A stretch of DNA of 64,000 nucleotides. Origin: Gillisia sp. Hel_I_86. Its GTDB lineage: Bacteria > Bacteroidota > Bacteroidia > Flavobacteriales > Flavobacteriaceae. Position numbers and translations under genes: made by a program. The notes below the pieces were generated by a model, which made no database searches, was not told the DNA's origin, and saw nothing but the letters and a program-made list of their open reading frames with translations. This document shows positions 43,482-52,372 of this stretch, in pieces. Within the stretch, counting starts at the first letter, position 1. Each line of letters opens with the position of its first letter. The stretch is taken from assembly GCF_007827275.1 (NCBI RefSeq), contig NZ_VISE01000001.1:2790001-2854000 (forward strand), read 5' to 3'.

Positions 43482-43545
43482 GAGTGAAAGAGTGAAAGAG
43501 TGAAAGAGTGAAAGAATGAAAGAGGAAAAGAGGAAAAGAGTGAAA
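43482..43545. repeat. Eight-copy tandem octamer array
   Basis: Eight consecutive 8-bp units, consensus GAGTGAAA. Units 1-4 and 8 are exact, unit 5 is GAATGAAA, and units 6-7 are GAGGAAAA. It lies between the acyltransferase and the hydroxylase genes. The flanks match a shorter, single-unit copy near 47405-47445, so the array has expanded within a dispersed repeat. Likely variable in length between strains. Confidence 0.85.
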
Positions 43546-43597
43546 AATTTCAGTATCTTTCACTCACTACTAAATAGGGAAATGAATTTCAGAAGTA

Positions 43598-44518
43598 TCA
43601 ATTATTTACTTTAAGGGCTTTTTGCATTTCCTTGACCGTTTGGGTACTTCCGTCGTGGCTCCAGCCAGGAGGGCCAAACACATACATAAATTTATGCCTC
43701 CAGTTCTTTGTTTTTTTGGTATCCTCCCAAATATTTTGGTATTCATGCGTTAGGATCACCCATAAATTATATGAATTGGGTGGTGTAGAAACCCCATATT
43801 CAATGTCAATTGAAGTATCCATCTCTTTCCATGTACCAAAAATTCTGTCGAAAACATTCAAAAAACCTCCATGGTTTTTATCCATGTATTCCAGATTTTT
43901 CGCATGATGTACCTGGTGCATTGTGTGGGTGTTAACAAAATTTTCTATAATTCCCATTTTAGGAACATATTTAGTGTGCAACTGGAATTGCCATAAGGCT
44001 TCAATTCCAAGGCATACCACCAGCATTTCAGGTGGAAAACCTATTATGACTATCCACATGTAAAAAAAAGGTTTGTAGAGAATTGTGAACCAACCATTGC
44101 GAACCGCTGTTCCAAGATTAAAATTATCAGAGGAATGATGCACTATATGAGCTGCCCAAAAAAACCGTATCATATGATTTTGCCGATGAAACCAATAATA
44201 TGTAAAATCGTCCAAAAACATACATAAAAGCCAGAGATACCAAGCATACCCGAAGGATTGCCACCCCATAATATTAGTCCTTACGCCTTCAATAACCGGG
44301 TTAAAAAATTCGTAAACAAAATTAAATATAAGAATGATGGAAACTGTTTTTATCAATGCCCCTATTACCGCAGAGCCAATACCCATAGAAAGGCTTGAAA
44401 GGAGGTCTTTCCAATTATACAGGTCTTTGTTTTCATGGGTTTTACTGTAAGTTAGTTCTATTAGGATAAGTCCTAAAAAAACGGGGACCCCATAAACCAG
44501 GGGGTTTGTAAATTCCAT
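43598..44518 (-). CDS. Sterol desaturase/fatty acid hydroxylase family membrane protein
   Basis: 306 residues with membrane segments near 8-22, 45-72 and 88-106. Histidine clusters for a di-iron site: WFHRQNHMI, HIVHHSSDNFN and HTMHQVHHAKN. Inner-membrane lipid hydroxylase or desaturase, substrate unknown. It is a distant relative of the 23858 gene but has no sulfur operator. Single gene. Confidence 0.9.
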   Translation of the reverse strand: MEFTNPLVYGVPVFLGLILIELTYSKTHENKDLYNWKDLLSSLSMGIGSAVIGALIKTVSIILIFNFVYEFFNPVIEGVRTNIMGWQSFGYAWYLWLLCMFLDDFTYYWFHRQNHMIRFFWAAHIVHHSSDNFNLGTAVRNGWFTILYKPFFYMWIVIIGFPPEMLVVCLGIEALWQFQLHTKYVPKMGIIENFVNTHTMHQVHHAKNLEYMDKNHGGFLNVFDRIFGTWKEMDTSIDIEYGVSTPPNSYNLWVILTHEYQNIWEDTKKTKNWRHKFMYVFGPPGWSHDGSTQTVKEMQKALKVNN

Positions 44519-44666
44519 TTTTATGAATTTTTAATATTAGAGCGCAAAACCGATTTTTTGCAAAAGTATAGTATTTCAAGGTCTTTAAAGCACAAACGGT
44601 TTAAAACCTCAAATAAAAGAGGGCCATGAAACAATAATTAAAAAGGAGTAAGCCCCAAGATCAGGA

Positions 44667-45302
44667 TTACAGTTCCAACTTTTTTAATTCTACATAATTT
44701 CTCTTCAGCCTTTTAAGTAATATCCCATAAAGCAAGCGGTAGAACAACCAGATTAAGCCAAGAAATGTGCCTAAAACCACTATGCTCACACCAATAAATT
44801 TCATCCAATCCATCGCTTCAAAAGAATATTTTGAGATATTCCCCACATCAGGATTTGAATGATTTAAAATCATGTAAGTGAAAATCCCCACAATTAAAAC
44901 CCCAGTAGAAATCAACACATAGGCGATATAGTATTTTACCGTTTTTCGGGTCTTTAAAATATTCTTCATTAACGTGGAGGCATCATCTGTAGTAGAGATT
45001 CTTTTGTAATTTCTATAAAACCTATAGATAAAATAAAAGGTAATGGCATAGCTCGCTACATATAAAACAGTAACCACCTCGGAAAGATCATTCTTTTCGA
45101 TCTGCTCCCAATATTGATCTCCAGAGAAAACAATATTTACAATAGTACCAGCTAATAATTCTATAAGGCTTATATAAAAAATCCATTTTACGATAGAATG
45201 GGAACGTTTCCAAATCATTTTATAGATCTGGTCATAGGAAAGTTTGGGATAATTCCCTTGCTGCCTGCTCCAATCTTTTTTTAATAAATCTAATTCATCC
45301 AT
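44667..45302 (-). CDS. Membrane protein encoded with ECF sigma factor
   Basis: 211 residues. A charged N-terminal part (MDELDLLKKDWSRQQGNYP) precedes four hydrophobic segments (about 37-58, 75-95, 125-148, 170-200). It starts four bases after the sigma factor stop, which suggests a membrane-bound partner or anti-sigma factor, although it lacks a recognised anti-sigma motif. Function inferred from position only. Confidence 0.75.
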   Translation of the reverse strand: MDELDLLKKDWSRQQGNYPKLSYDQIYKMIWKRSHSIVKWIFYISLIELLAGTIVNIVFSGDQYWEQIEKNDLSEVVTVLYVASYAITFYFIYRFYRNYKRISTTDDASTLMKNILKTRKTVKYYIAYVLISTGVLIVGIFTYMILNHSNPDVGNISKYSFEAMDWMKFIGVSIVVLGTFLGLIWLFYRLLYGILLKRLKRNYVELKKLEL

Positions 45303-45306
45303 ACGC

Positions 45307-45801
45307 TTACGGATTTAATATTTTTTTTAGCTTTGTTTTAACCCTGTTCATCTTAACTCGTGCATTCACTTCGCTAATACCCATTGTTTCAGATATTTCC
45401 TTGTAATTTTTATCTTCCAGATATAGAAACACCAAGGCTTTGTCTATATCATTTAATTCTTTTAAAGCATTGTACATCAGCGATAATCGTTGCTCAGTCT
45501 CATCATCATATTCATCTACTTTTATTCGGAAATGCACCGAATCGTAATCCTGAGTCTGAATTCCACGCTTTTTCTTACGATATAAAGTGATGGCAGTGTT
45601 CAATGCCACGCGATACATCCAAGTACTAAATTTTGCATCTCCCCTAAATTTAGGATATGCCTTCCAAAGCTGTATGGTTATCTCCTGAAACAAATCATTG
45701 TGAGAAGCTTGGTCATTGGTATAAATCCTACATATCTTGTGCACAATATTTTGGTCTCTCTCCAAATTGCTTACAAATTGATGTTCTAATTCTTTATTCA
45801 C
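45307..45801 (-). CDS. ECF-type RNA polymerase sigma factor (module 1)
   Basis: 164 residues. Region 2: HDLFQEITIQLWKAYPKFRG and FSTWMYRVALNTAI. Region 4: LYLEDKNYKEISETMGISEVNARVKMNRVK. It should direct RNA polymerase to a stress-type promoter set. Co-transcribed with the four-helix membrane protein downstream. Confidence 0.93.
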   Translation of the reverse strand: MNKELEHQFVSNLERDQNIVHKICRIYTNDQASHNDLFQEITIQLWKAYPKFRGDAKFSTWMYRVALNTAITLYRKKKRGIQTQDYDSVHFRIKVDEYDDETEQRLSLMYNALKELNDIDKALVFLYLEDKNYKEISETMGISEVNARVKMNRVKTKLKKILNP

Positions 45802-45991
45802 AGAAGCGGTTTACAAATGGTTAGTCTTCGATTGTCGTACAGTGTTACATCTTGGAGGGTGAAATCCAAACTGTTTAATAGGATTTATTTAAAAGCCAAA
45901 TTATTCTTATTTTCGAAGATATATAAATTGATGAATAATACTGAAGTCTAAACAAGAATTCTATGATTCAAAATAAATCCCAGATTGATAA

Positions 45992-47296
45992 ATGAATATA
46001 CCAAAAACTGAGCTACCTCGCGTAGTAATTATAGGAGGGGGCTTTGGCGGAATTTCCTTAGTTAAAAACCTTTTAAAGCAGAAAGTGCAAACCGTATTAA
46101 TAGATAGACATAACTACCATACGTTTCAGCCATTATTGTATCAGGTTTCTACTTCTGGATTAGAGCCGGGTTCCATTGCCTATCCATTGCGGAAAATAAT
46201 TAGATCCAGTAATAGGGGTTTTTTTAGAATGGCAGAGGTGTCCAATATAGATCCTGAAAAGCAGATGATCCAGTCCAACATTGGGGAGTTGCACTACGAT
46301 TACCTGGTTATTGCCACAGGTTCTAAAACCAATTTTTTCGGCAATGATAGTATCGAAGAAAATGGCATGTGGATGAAAACGGTGCCCCATGCATTAAATA
46401 TTAGAAGCCTTATTTTGGAAAATTTGGAACAGGCTGTAATTACCGCAGATCCAGTAGAACGCAGGGCGCTATTAAACTTTGTGCTGGCCGGTGCCGGACC
46501 AACGGGAGTGGAGCTAAGTGGAGCGATTTCAGAATTAAGAAACCATATTGTCCCTAAAGATTTTCCAGATCTAGATCCTTCAGAAATGGAAATCCATCTT
46601 ATTGAAGGCAGGGAAAGGGTATTGCCCCCCATGAGTGAGAAATCTTCCAGAAAAGCTGCGAAATTTTTGGAGGAGCTGGGAGTCCAAATCCATTTAAACA
46701 CACAAGTAAAGTCTTATGATGGGAGAGAGGTATTAACAAATACTTCCTTAAAATTTGATACCTATACATTTATTTGGAGCGCTGGGGTAACAGGAGCTCC
46801 CGTAAAAGGATTAGACGCTTCGGCACTAATAGAGAAAGCCAATAGATATGAAGTTAATCGATTTAACCAGATAAATGGGTACAAAAACATATTTGCAGTT
46901 GGCGATATTGCCGTTATGGAAAGCGAGGAATATCCCAAAGGGCATCCCATGGTTGCCCAACCAGCTATTCAGCAAGGGAAACATTTAGGTAAAAACTTCA
47001 AAAAATTATTAAATAATAAAAAACTAGAGCCTTTTAAGTATTTTGATAAAGGCACAATGGCAACTGTTGGGAGAAACCGGGCTGTTGTGGAACTTGGAAA
47101 ATTTAATTTTGGAGGTTTCTTTGCTTGGTTCGTTTGGATGTTTATCCACCTTTGGTTTTTAATTGGGTTTAGAAATAGATTGGTAACTTTCTTTAATTGG
47201 GTGTATAATTATGTGAATTTCGATAAAGCAGCTAGACTTATAATTAGGCCATTTAAAGAAAATCAAAAGCAATCCAAATCAGATAAAGCATTGTAA
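45992..47296 (+). CDS. ndh: Type II NADH dehydrogenase (NDH-2)
   Basis: 434 residues. FAD motif VIIGGGFGGISLVKNLL, quinone-side motif LLYQVSTSGLEP, NADH motif FVLAGAGPTGVELSGAI, and AVGDIAVME near the C-terminus. The hydrophobic C-terminal region (about 370-400: FGGFFAWFVWMFIHLWFL) anchors it in the membrane. It passes electrons from NADH to quinone without proton pumping. Single gene ended by the terminator at 47342. Confidence 0.93.
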   Translation: MNIPKTELPRVVIIGGGFGGISLVKNLLKQKVQTVLIDRHNYHTFQPLLYQVSTSGLEPGSIAYPLRKIIRSSNRGFFRMAEVSNIDPEKQMIQSNIGELHYDYLVIATGSKTNFFGNDSIEENGMWMKTVPHALNIRSLILENLEQAVITADPVERRALLNFVLAGAGPTGVELSGAISELRNHIVPKDFPDLDPSEMEIHLIEGRERVLPPMSEKSSRKAAKFLEELGVQIHLNTQVKSYDGREVLTNTSLKFDTYTFIWSAGVTGAPVKGLDASALIEKANRYEVNRFNQINGYKNIFAVGDIAVMESEEYPKGHPMVAQPAIQQGKHLGKNFKKLLNNKKLEPFKYFDKGTMATVGRNRAVVELGKFNFGGFFAWFVWMFIHLWFLIGFRNRLVTFFNWVYNYVNFDKAARLIIRPFKENQKQSKSDKAL

Positions 47297-47341
47297 AAGT
47301 ATTTCTTATAAGTTTTGCTGCATCGTGTATTGATATAACAA

Positions 47342-47377
47342 AAAAATCAGCTTCAGTTTTAACTGAAGCTGATTTTT
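47342..47377. terminator. Intrinsic terminator after ndh
   Basis: AAAAATCAGCTTCAGTT and its inverse AACTGAAGCTGATTTTT form a 17-bp stem with a 2-base centre, flanked by A and T runs. Confidence 0.88.
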
Positions 47378-47404
47378 AAGTTTAGAAACTTGAGTTTTCG
47401 GAGT

Positions 47405-47445
47405 AAACTCAAGTTAAATAGGAAAAGAGTAAAAAAGTCAAAAAT
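47405..47445. repeat. Second copy of the dispersed repeat that holds the octamer array
   Basis: ACTCAAGTTAAATAGGAAAA, then GAGTAAAA and GTCAAAAATTTT, closely match the flanks of the array at 43465-43555 (ACTTAAGTTAAACAGGAATA ... GTGAAAAATTT). Only about one octamer is present here. Confidence 0.55.
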
Positions 47446-47562
47446 TTTGGATCTTCCCATTTTGCATACGGCTGTTGATCAAGGTTTTGAAAGTATGTAG
47501 ATTATGACTTTTTGTGGTTTTAAAATTAAAGCTGCTTTCTGGGGACTCAAACTTCAAAAAAT

Positions 47563-47997
47563 TCATCTGTTCTTGGTAATCTCCTTGTTATAATCTGATG
47601 CTAAAGATATTTTTTGTTTTTCGGTAAGTGCTTTTCCAGCCATCTGAAAAACTTCTTGCTCTTCTTCGTCCAAGTGGTGCGTAACTTTATGTTCCAGATC
47701 CTTTGCAATTTTCAACCAGTTGGAAGCACTCATTTCGGTATCTTCCAATTGTTCAATTAGTTCATCCATTTCATGGTGTTCTGCAACACTATGCCTTGCT
47801 TTCTGCTGCGTAAGGTCTTTTTTTATCAAGGGAACATAAAAATGTCTTTCTTCGGCATCTGCATGTATTTTAAGCTCGTGCCTTAATTGCTCGAAGATTT
47901 TTTTTCTTTCTTGGGTATCCCCGTGTGTAGATACAAGTTTTTTTACAAGATTTCTTTGGATTTCATGTTCTTGCCTTAAAGCTTCAAAAATATTCAT
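47563..47997 (-). CDS. Hemerythrin-domain protein
   Basis: 144 residues, a four-helix bundle. Putative di-iron ligands: His in RQEHEIQ, HELKIHADAEERHF, EHHEMDEL and HHLDEEE. Bacterial HHE-domain proteins bind O2, NO or iron. The gene has no TGA-N6-TCA site in front. Role in sensing or storage unknown. Confidence 0.9.
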   Translation of the reverse strand: MNIFEALRQEHEIQRNLVKKLVSTHGDTQERKKIFEQLRHELKIHADAEERHFYVPLIKKDLTQQKARHSVAEHHEMDELIEQLEDTEMSASNWLKIAKDLEHKVTHHLDEEEQEVFQMAGKALTEKQKISLASDYNKEITKNR

Positions 47998-48205
47998 AAT
48001 TTGGGTTAGATTGTGTTAAGGTTTGAAGATATAAATTATAGCGTTAAGGTTTTTTAAAAACACAAATTAATAATTAAATAGGTCGATATTTTGATGCTCT
48101 TTTATACAATTCAACCTAAAATTACCACAGTTCGGTCTATAAACCTTTATTCTAAAGGATGTTTTAAGGATATTTGAATTGTCAAAATAAAACAAGAGCA
48201 AAAAG

Positions 48206-49534
48206 ATGTATAAAATTGTTTACAAGATACTTAAGGTAAGTATCATGATCACTATTATAATAGGCTTTTTGGATATTGTATTTAGCCCATCCACTACCTT
48301 GGATGATCTGTTAAGTGTTACTAATTTGGGTCTTTATTTCTTCTATAGTTTTGTGCTTTCCAGTGTAAATGGTCTTTTCTTTTATTTTATGAACCAAAGA
48401 ATTAATTGGGAGGGAAAAGGAGTCCAAAGAGTTGTGATTGGGGTTGTAGGGAGTATGGTTTTGACCTTAATTGCCTTTTTTATTTCTCGAATGATTCACC
48501 TGGTTTATTTCGAGAGCAGATATAATTTAGATGAATTTTTGGAAAATGAGCGCATAGGGAATTATTTATTTCCGTTACTCTTTACTGCTATTGTTTCTCT
48601 TAGTTTTCACCTATTTTATTTTTATAAAGCATTGCAGGAGAGAAGGGTTGCTGAACAAAAAATAATTGCCGGAACTGCTTCGGCAAAATTCGATGCCTTA
48701 AAGAATCAATTAGATCCACACTTTTTATTCAATAGTTTAAATGTTTTGACTTCCCTTATTGAAGAAAACCCAATCGCTGCTCAAAAATTCACCACCTCTT
48801 TATCCAAAACCTATAGGTATGTTTTGGAGCAAAAGAACAAGGATCTTGTGGAACTTTCTGAAGAGATAAAATTCGCCAAAACGTATATAAATCTACTTAA
48901 AATGAGGTTTGAAGATGGGATTAATTGTAGTATTCCCTTAAAGTTGAATTTGGCCGAGGCTAAAGTAGTGCCTTTATCCTTACAACTGTTACTGGAAAAT
49001 GCAGTGAAGCATAACAGGGTTTCTCCACAACAACCCTTACATATCGAGATTTTTGAAGATAAGAATGAATTGGTGGTGAGGAACAACCTTCAGGAAAAAG
49101 AAATATTAGGAAAGGGGAGCAAGGTTGGCTTGATCAATATTCAGCAACGATATGGATTGCTAACTAGACGAATAGTTCAAATAAATAAATCTAAAAATTA
49201 TTTCGAAGTACGATTGCCATTATTAACCAAAAAGATTGCGGTTATGAAAAGAGAAGTAACATGGGACAAGAACAATACCTACCTAAGAGCCAAGGATAAG
49301 GTAAAAAAGTTAAGGGGATTCTACGGTAATTTAACTTCCTATTGCATAGTAATCCCTGCCTTAGCGGTTTTTAATTGGCTCACAAAAAGTGATTTTCCTT
49401 GGGTGATCTTTCCTGCAATAGGTTGGGGGATAGGCTTGCTTTTTCATGCCATGGATGTTTTTGGGTATAACCCTATCCTTGGGAGGGACTGGGAGGATAA
49501 AAAGATAAAAGAATATATGAAACGCAATCAATAA
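48206..49534 (+). CDS. LytS-like histidine kinase with C-terminal 2TM domain
   Basis: 442 residues. Four membrane segments (about 10-28, 45-65, 78-95, 112-135), then a HisKA-type kinase of the LytS class with His172 in LDPHFLFNSLN, ATP-binding LLENAVKHN and KGSKVGLINIQQRYG. The last 90 residues form a 2TM domain (NLTSYCIVIPALAVFNWL, then FPAIGWGIGLLFHAMDVFG). Membrane sensor kinase; partner regulator 315 bp downstream. The same 2TM domain is encoded alone by the next gene, five bases later. Confidence 0.92.
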   Translation: MYKIVYKILKVSIMITIIIGFLDIVFSPSTTLDDLLSVTNLGLYFFYSFVLSSVNGLFFYFMNQRINWEGKGVQRVVIGVVGSMVLTLIAFFISRMIHLVYFESRYNLDEFLENERIGNYLFPLLFTAIVSLSFHLFYFYKALQERRVAEQKIIAGTASAKFDALKNQLDPHFLFNSLNVLTSLIEENPIAAQKFTTSLSKTYRYVLEQKNKDLVELSEEIKFAKTYINLLKMRFEDGINCSIPLKLNLAEAKVVPLSLQLLLENAVKHNRVSPQQPLHIEIFEDKNELVVRNNLQEKEILGKGSKVGLINIQQRYGLLTRRIVQINKSKNYFEVRLPLLTKKIAVMKREVTWDKNNTYLRAKDKVKKLRGFYGNLTSYCIVIPALAVFNWLTKSDFPWVIFPAIGWGIGLLFHAMDVFGYNPILGRDWEDKKIKEYMKRNQ

Positions 49535-49539
49535 AGAAA

Positions 49540-49833
49540 ATGGAAAATTCAGAAAACACTTATCAAAGGGCAAAAGAACGGGTAGACGAATTAAAAAAAT
49601 TCTATAACCACCTTTTTTCCTATATCGTTGTAAACATCTTTCTTGCCGCAGTGAACTATTATTCCAACCAATGGGAATATCCATGGTTTTTATGGGTAAC
49701 CGCTGGCTGGGGAATAGGGCTGGTCTTTGATGCGCTAAAGGCTTATCAAATAAACCCGATGTTCAACAAAGATTGGGAAGAACGCAAAATAAAATCTTTT
49801 ATGGAAGAAGAGGAAAAACAAAAATGGGAATAG
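49540..49833 (+). CDS. Stand-alone 2TM-domain protein
   Basis: 97 residues: YQRAKERVDELKKFYNHLFS, two membrane helices and GWGIGLVFDALKAYQINPMF, ending in an acidic tail. It mirrors the C-terminal domain of the kinase before it (ELKKFYNHLFSY versus KLRGFYGNLTSY; PMFNKDWEERKIK versus PILGRDWEDKKIK). It may pair with the kinase or compete for partners. Co-transcribed with kinase and regulator. Confidence 0.88.
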   Translation: MENSENTYQRAKERVDELKKFYNHLFSYIVVNIFLAAVNYYSNQWEYPWFLWVTAGWGIGLVFDALKAYQINPMFNKDWEERKIKSFMEEEEKQKWE

Positions 49834-49849
49834 AATTTAAATCAATGGG

Positions 49850-50605
49850 ATGCAAGTAGCAATTATAGAAGACGAAAAGCCATCTGCTAGAAGACTCAAT
49901 AGAATGTTAAGCCTTTTGGATCTAGAAGTAGTTACAATGCTTCATAGTGTGGCAGAGGCTGTTGCATGGTTTCAGAATAATGAGCATCCAGAGCTCATCT
50001 TTTTAGATATTCAACTTAGTGACGGTTTGTCTTTTGAGATTTTTGAAAATGTTGAAATTAAAAGCGCCATCATATTTACTACTGCTTATGATGAATATGC
50101 ATTAAAGGCCTTCAAGTTAAATAGTGTGGATTATTTATTGAAACCTATAGATGATGAAGAGTTGAAGGAGGCAGTGGATAAATTTAGTGCGAATAGGCTT
50201 AAGCAAAAACCCGCTTTTATAAGAGCAGAAGACATTCAGAAAATGTTTCGGCAATCTTATAAAAATGAATATAAAAAGCGATTTGCCTTACAGGTAGGGC
50301 AGCATTTAAAGATTGTTGAAATACATGATGTTTGTTGCTTTTATTCAGAAAATAAAGGCACGTACTTGCACACCAATAGTGATAGAAGCTATTTATTGGA
50401 TCTTAGTTTGGAAAAATTAGAGAAGGATCTGGATCCCGAGAAATTCTTTAGGATCAGTAGAAAATTTATAGTGAACCTTAATGCGATAAAAGATATTGTA
50501 AGTTATTCTAATTTGCGCTTAGAGGTAAAGTTGGATTGTTTTAACAAACATCAGTTAATTGTAAGCAGGGAGCGAGTGAAGCTCTTTAAGGAATGGCTTG
50601 AATAA
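49850..50605 (+). CDS. LytTR-family response regulator
   Basis: 251 residues. Receiver domain with ED at 7-8, phospho-acceptor Asp53 in LIFLDIQLSDG and Lys in LLKPIDDEE; LytTR DNA-binding domain (about 140-250) with FRISRKFIVNLNAI. Target of the LytS-like kinase. Seventeen bp separate it from the 2TM gene, so the three genes form one operon. Confidence 0.93.
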   Translation: MQVAIIEDEKPSARRLNRMLSLLDLEVVTMLHSVAEAVAWFQNNEHPELIFLDIQLSDGLSFEIFENVEIKSAIIFTTAYDEYALKAFKLNSVDYLLKPIDDEELKEAVDKFSANRLKQKPAFIRAEDIQKMFRQSYKNEYKKRFALQVGQHLKIVEIHDVCCFYSENKGTYLHTNSDRSYLLDLSLEKLEKDLDPEKFFRISRKFIVNLNAIKDIVSYSNLRLEVKLDCFNKHQLIVSRERVKLFKEWLE

Positions 50606-50954
50606 CAACACCACAATGTTAAAAATTTCAACATTTAAAACCATGTCTTATTTATTCTCGTAAGTATGGTAGAAGAGAGTTATTAAGAGCAGCGCAATGA
50701 ATGTGATTTTACCCTACTAAAAACTTTTATTGCCCTAATGATGAAGTTTTAAAAGCCTACTGCATTTTAAATTCTGCCCTTAGAATAATTGTTTTCGATT
50801 TTTTTGGTTGGTTAGTGAAGAGTTTGTTTCTTAACAGAGCAGGCTCTTTACATTTATGCAAGTTTAAAAAATTTCGATAAAAATAAAATCACCTTTAAGA
50901 TCACAGCATATCGTGAATTTAAAGGTAATTTTCTTTTTAAAAAGAATGTGATCT
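50606..50954. other. Intergenic region
   Basis: No gene seen. Near 50887-50933 the inverted repeat ATCACCTTTAA ... TTTAAAGGTAATTTT may act as a terminator between the converging LytTR and anti-sigma genes. Confidence 0.5.
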
Positions 50955-51746
50955 CTAGGAAGAAACAACTCCCAAGGCATACAATTGTTCCATCGTTGGC
51001 GTTTTACTACCTCGAGCAGGTTCTAATGTAATTCCGAAAGCTTCAGAAGGGTTTGTGTTTTCCAGAGGGAATATTTTATTTTCGTCTTCCTCATAAGTGT
51101 CCAAAATACCTATGCTTGTTGGTGTTAATGGTTCCAACTGTAAAGACCATACTTGATAAACCATCCCTCTTGGAGGCTCTGGTAGGTCTTTTACATCTAT
51201 ATACGTGGTATTTGTGGTTTTATCCCAATAAGCAGCAGCGTAAGCATCTGGAGCAACAGCTTGACCTGCTAAAGGCACTTTTATAATATCCTTATCCCTA
51301 ATTATAGAAAGTAACTCTTTGGTTTTCTCTGCATCTAATCGAGCTTCTGCAATTTGAGTCTCCATTTGAGCTTTTTCTCCTTGTAAAGCCTGTAGATCTT
51401 GTCTTAGTTTCTGGTTTTTATTGAACATCAAGAACAGTCCAATTAAGAATATTAAACTGGCAGCCCATCCAATATACATAGGGATATTAGATCTGCCACT
51501 TTTCATTGTTACCACTTTTGGATTGTGGGAAAGTTTTTGTTTAATACGCTGAATTAATTTATCGGCATCTGCAGGTGCAACAGCGGCAGATAATTGAATA
51601 AGGGCTTCTTCAATTTCCTCTACTTCAGATTCTACTTCCGGGAATTGTTTTAAAATTCGCGTTACCTCTCTACTTTCTGGTTCAGAAAGTGCACCATAAA
51701 CATATAGTTCAAGAATGCCCGATGATATATAATTATTAATATCCAT
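50955..51746 (-). CDS. Anti-sigma factor, RskA-like
   Basis: 263 residues. The N-terminal zinc-free anti-sigma region includes SGILELYVYGALSEPESREV; a single membrane helix lies near 92-108 (GWAASLIFLIGLFLMF), followed by a coiled coil (112-150). The exported RskA domain has YAAAYWDKTTNTTYIDVKDLPEPP. It should hold the ECF sigma factor at the membrane. Its gene starts three bp after the sigma gene ends. Confidence 0.92.
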   Translation of the reverse strand: MDINNYISSGILELYVYGALSEPESREVTRILKQFPEVESEVEEIEEALIQLSAAVAPADADKLIQRIKQKLSHNPKVVTMKSGRSNIPMYIGWAASLIFLIGLFLMFNKNQKLRQDLQALQGEKAQMETQIAEARLDAEKTKELLSIIRDKDIIKVPLAGQAVAPDAYAAAYWDKTTNTTYIDVKDLPEPPRGMVYQVWSLQLEPLTPTSIGILDTYEEDENKIFPLENTNPSEAFGITLEPARGSKTPTMEQLYALGVVSS

Positions 51747-51748
51747 TA

Positions 51749-52276
51749 TTATAATACTTTAGATCGTAATTCATCTATACACGCCCTGTTCTTTGTTTTG
51801 ACAGTTCCAAGGGGCATTTGAAGTTCTTCTGAAGTTTCCTTTTGAGTATAGCCTTTAAAAAACAACAAGTCTATTAAGCTCTTACAAATAGGTGCTAGGA
51901 CATCGATGTATTTTTGTAAACCAATAGCATCGATTTTTCCGAAGAAGTTCGTTGTAGACTCCAATATATCTACGAAATTATCACTCTTTAGGTTTAACTT
52001 TTTATTTTTGAAATCTTTAGACCTAATTTTATCTATAGAAGCATTCCTTGCAATGTTCAAGACCCATGTAAAGAATCGGCCTTTATCGGGGTTATAGCTT
52101 GAAGCATTGTTCCATATTTTTATAAAAACATCTTGTAAAATTTCTTCTGAAACAGCGGTGTCTTTAATTATGTTATATATAATTCCATAGGTACTATGGG
52201 AATAAAGTTCATAAATGCGCTCAAAGGCTTTTTGGTTGCCAGCTTGGAGTTCTTCAATTAACTTATCTTGTTGCAT
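51749..52276 (-). CDS. ECF-type RNA polymerase sigma factor (module 2)
   Basis: 175 residues. Region 2: AVSEEILQDVFIKIWNNASS and FFTWVLNIARNASIDKIR. Region 4: GYTQKETSEELQMPLGTVKTKNR. This is the SigK-like group paired with RskA anti-sigma factors. The gene overlaps nothing but abuts its anti-sigma partner. Confidence 0.93.
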   Translation of the reverse strand: MQQDKLIEELQAGNQKAFERIYELYSHSTYGIIYNIIKDTAVSEEILQDVFIKIWNNASSYNPDKGRFFTWVLNIARNASIDKIRSKDFKNKKLNLKSDNFVDILESTTNFFGKIDAIGLQKYIDVLAPICKSLIDLLFFKGYTQKETSEELQMPLGTVKTKNRACIDELRSKVL

Positions 52277-52324
52277 AGGTTTGAAATTATGCTTAAAAAT
52301 AGAACATTATTCTATTTAAAATAG

Positions 52325-52350
52325 AAAAAGCAACCCGAAGGTTGCTTTTA
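52325..52350. terminator. Intrinsic terminator
   Basis: AAAAAGCAACC, loop CGAA, GGTTGCTTTTA: a stable hairpin with flanking A and T runs between the sigma factor gene and the superoxide dismutase gene. On the minus strand it ends the SOD transcript. Confidence 0.85.
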
Positions 52351-52372
52351 TTATAATATCCTTAAAAAAGTA

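Noticed and set aside
43482-43545. CRISPR-like array
   Set aside because: Units are 8 bp with no spacers; it is a simple tandem repeat.
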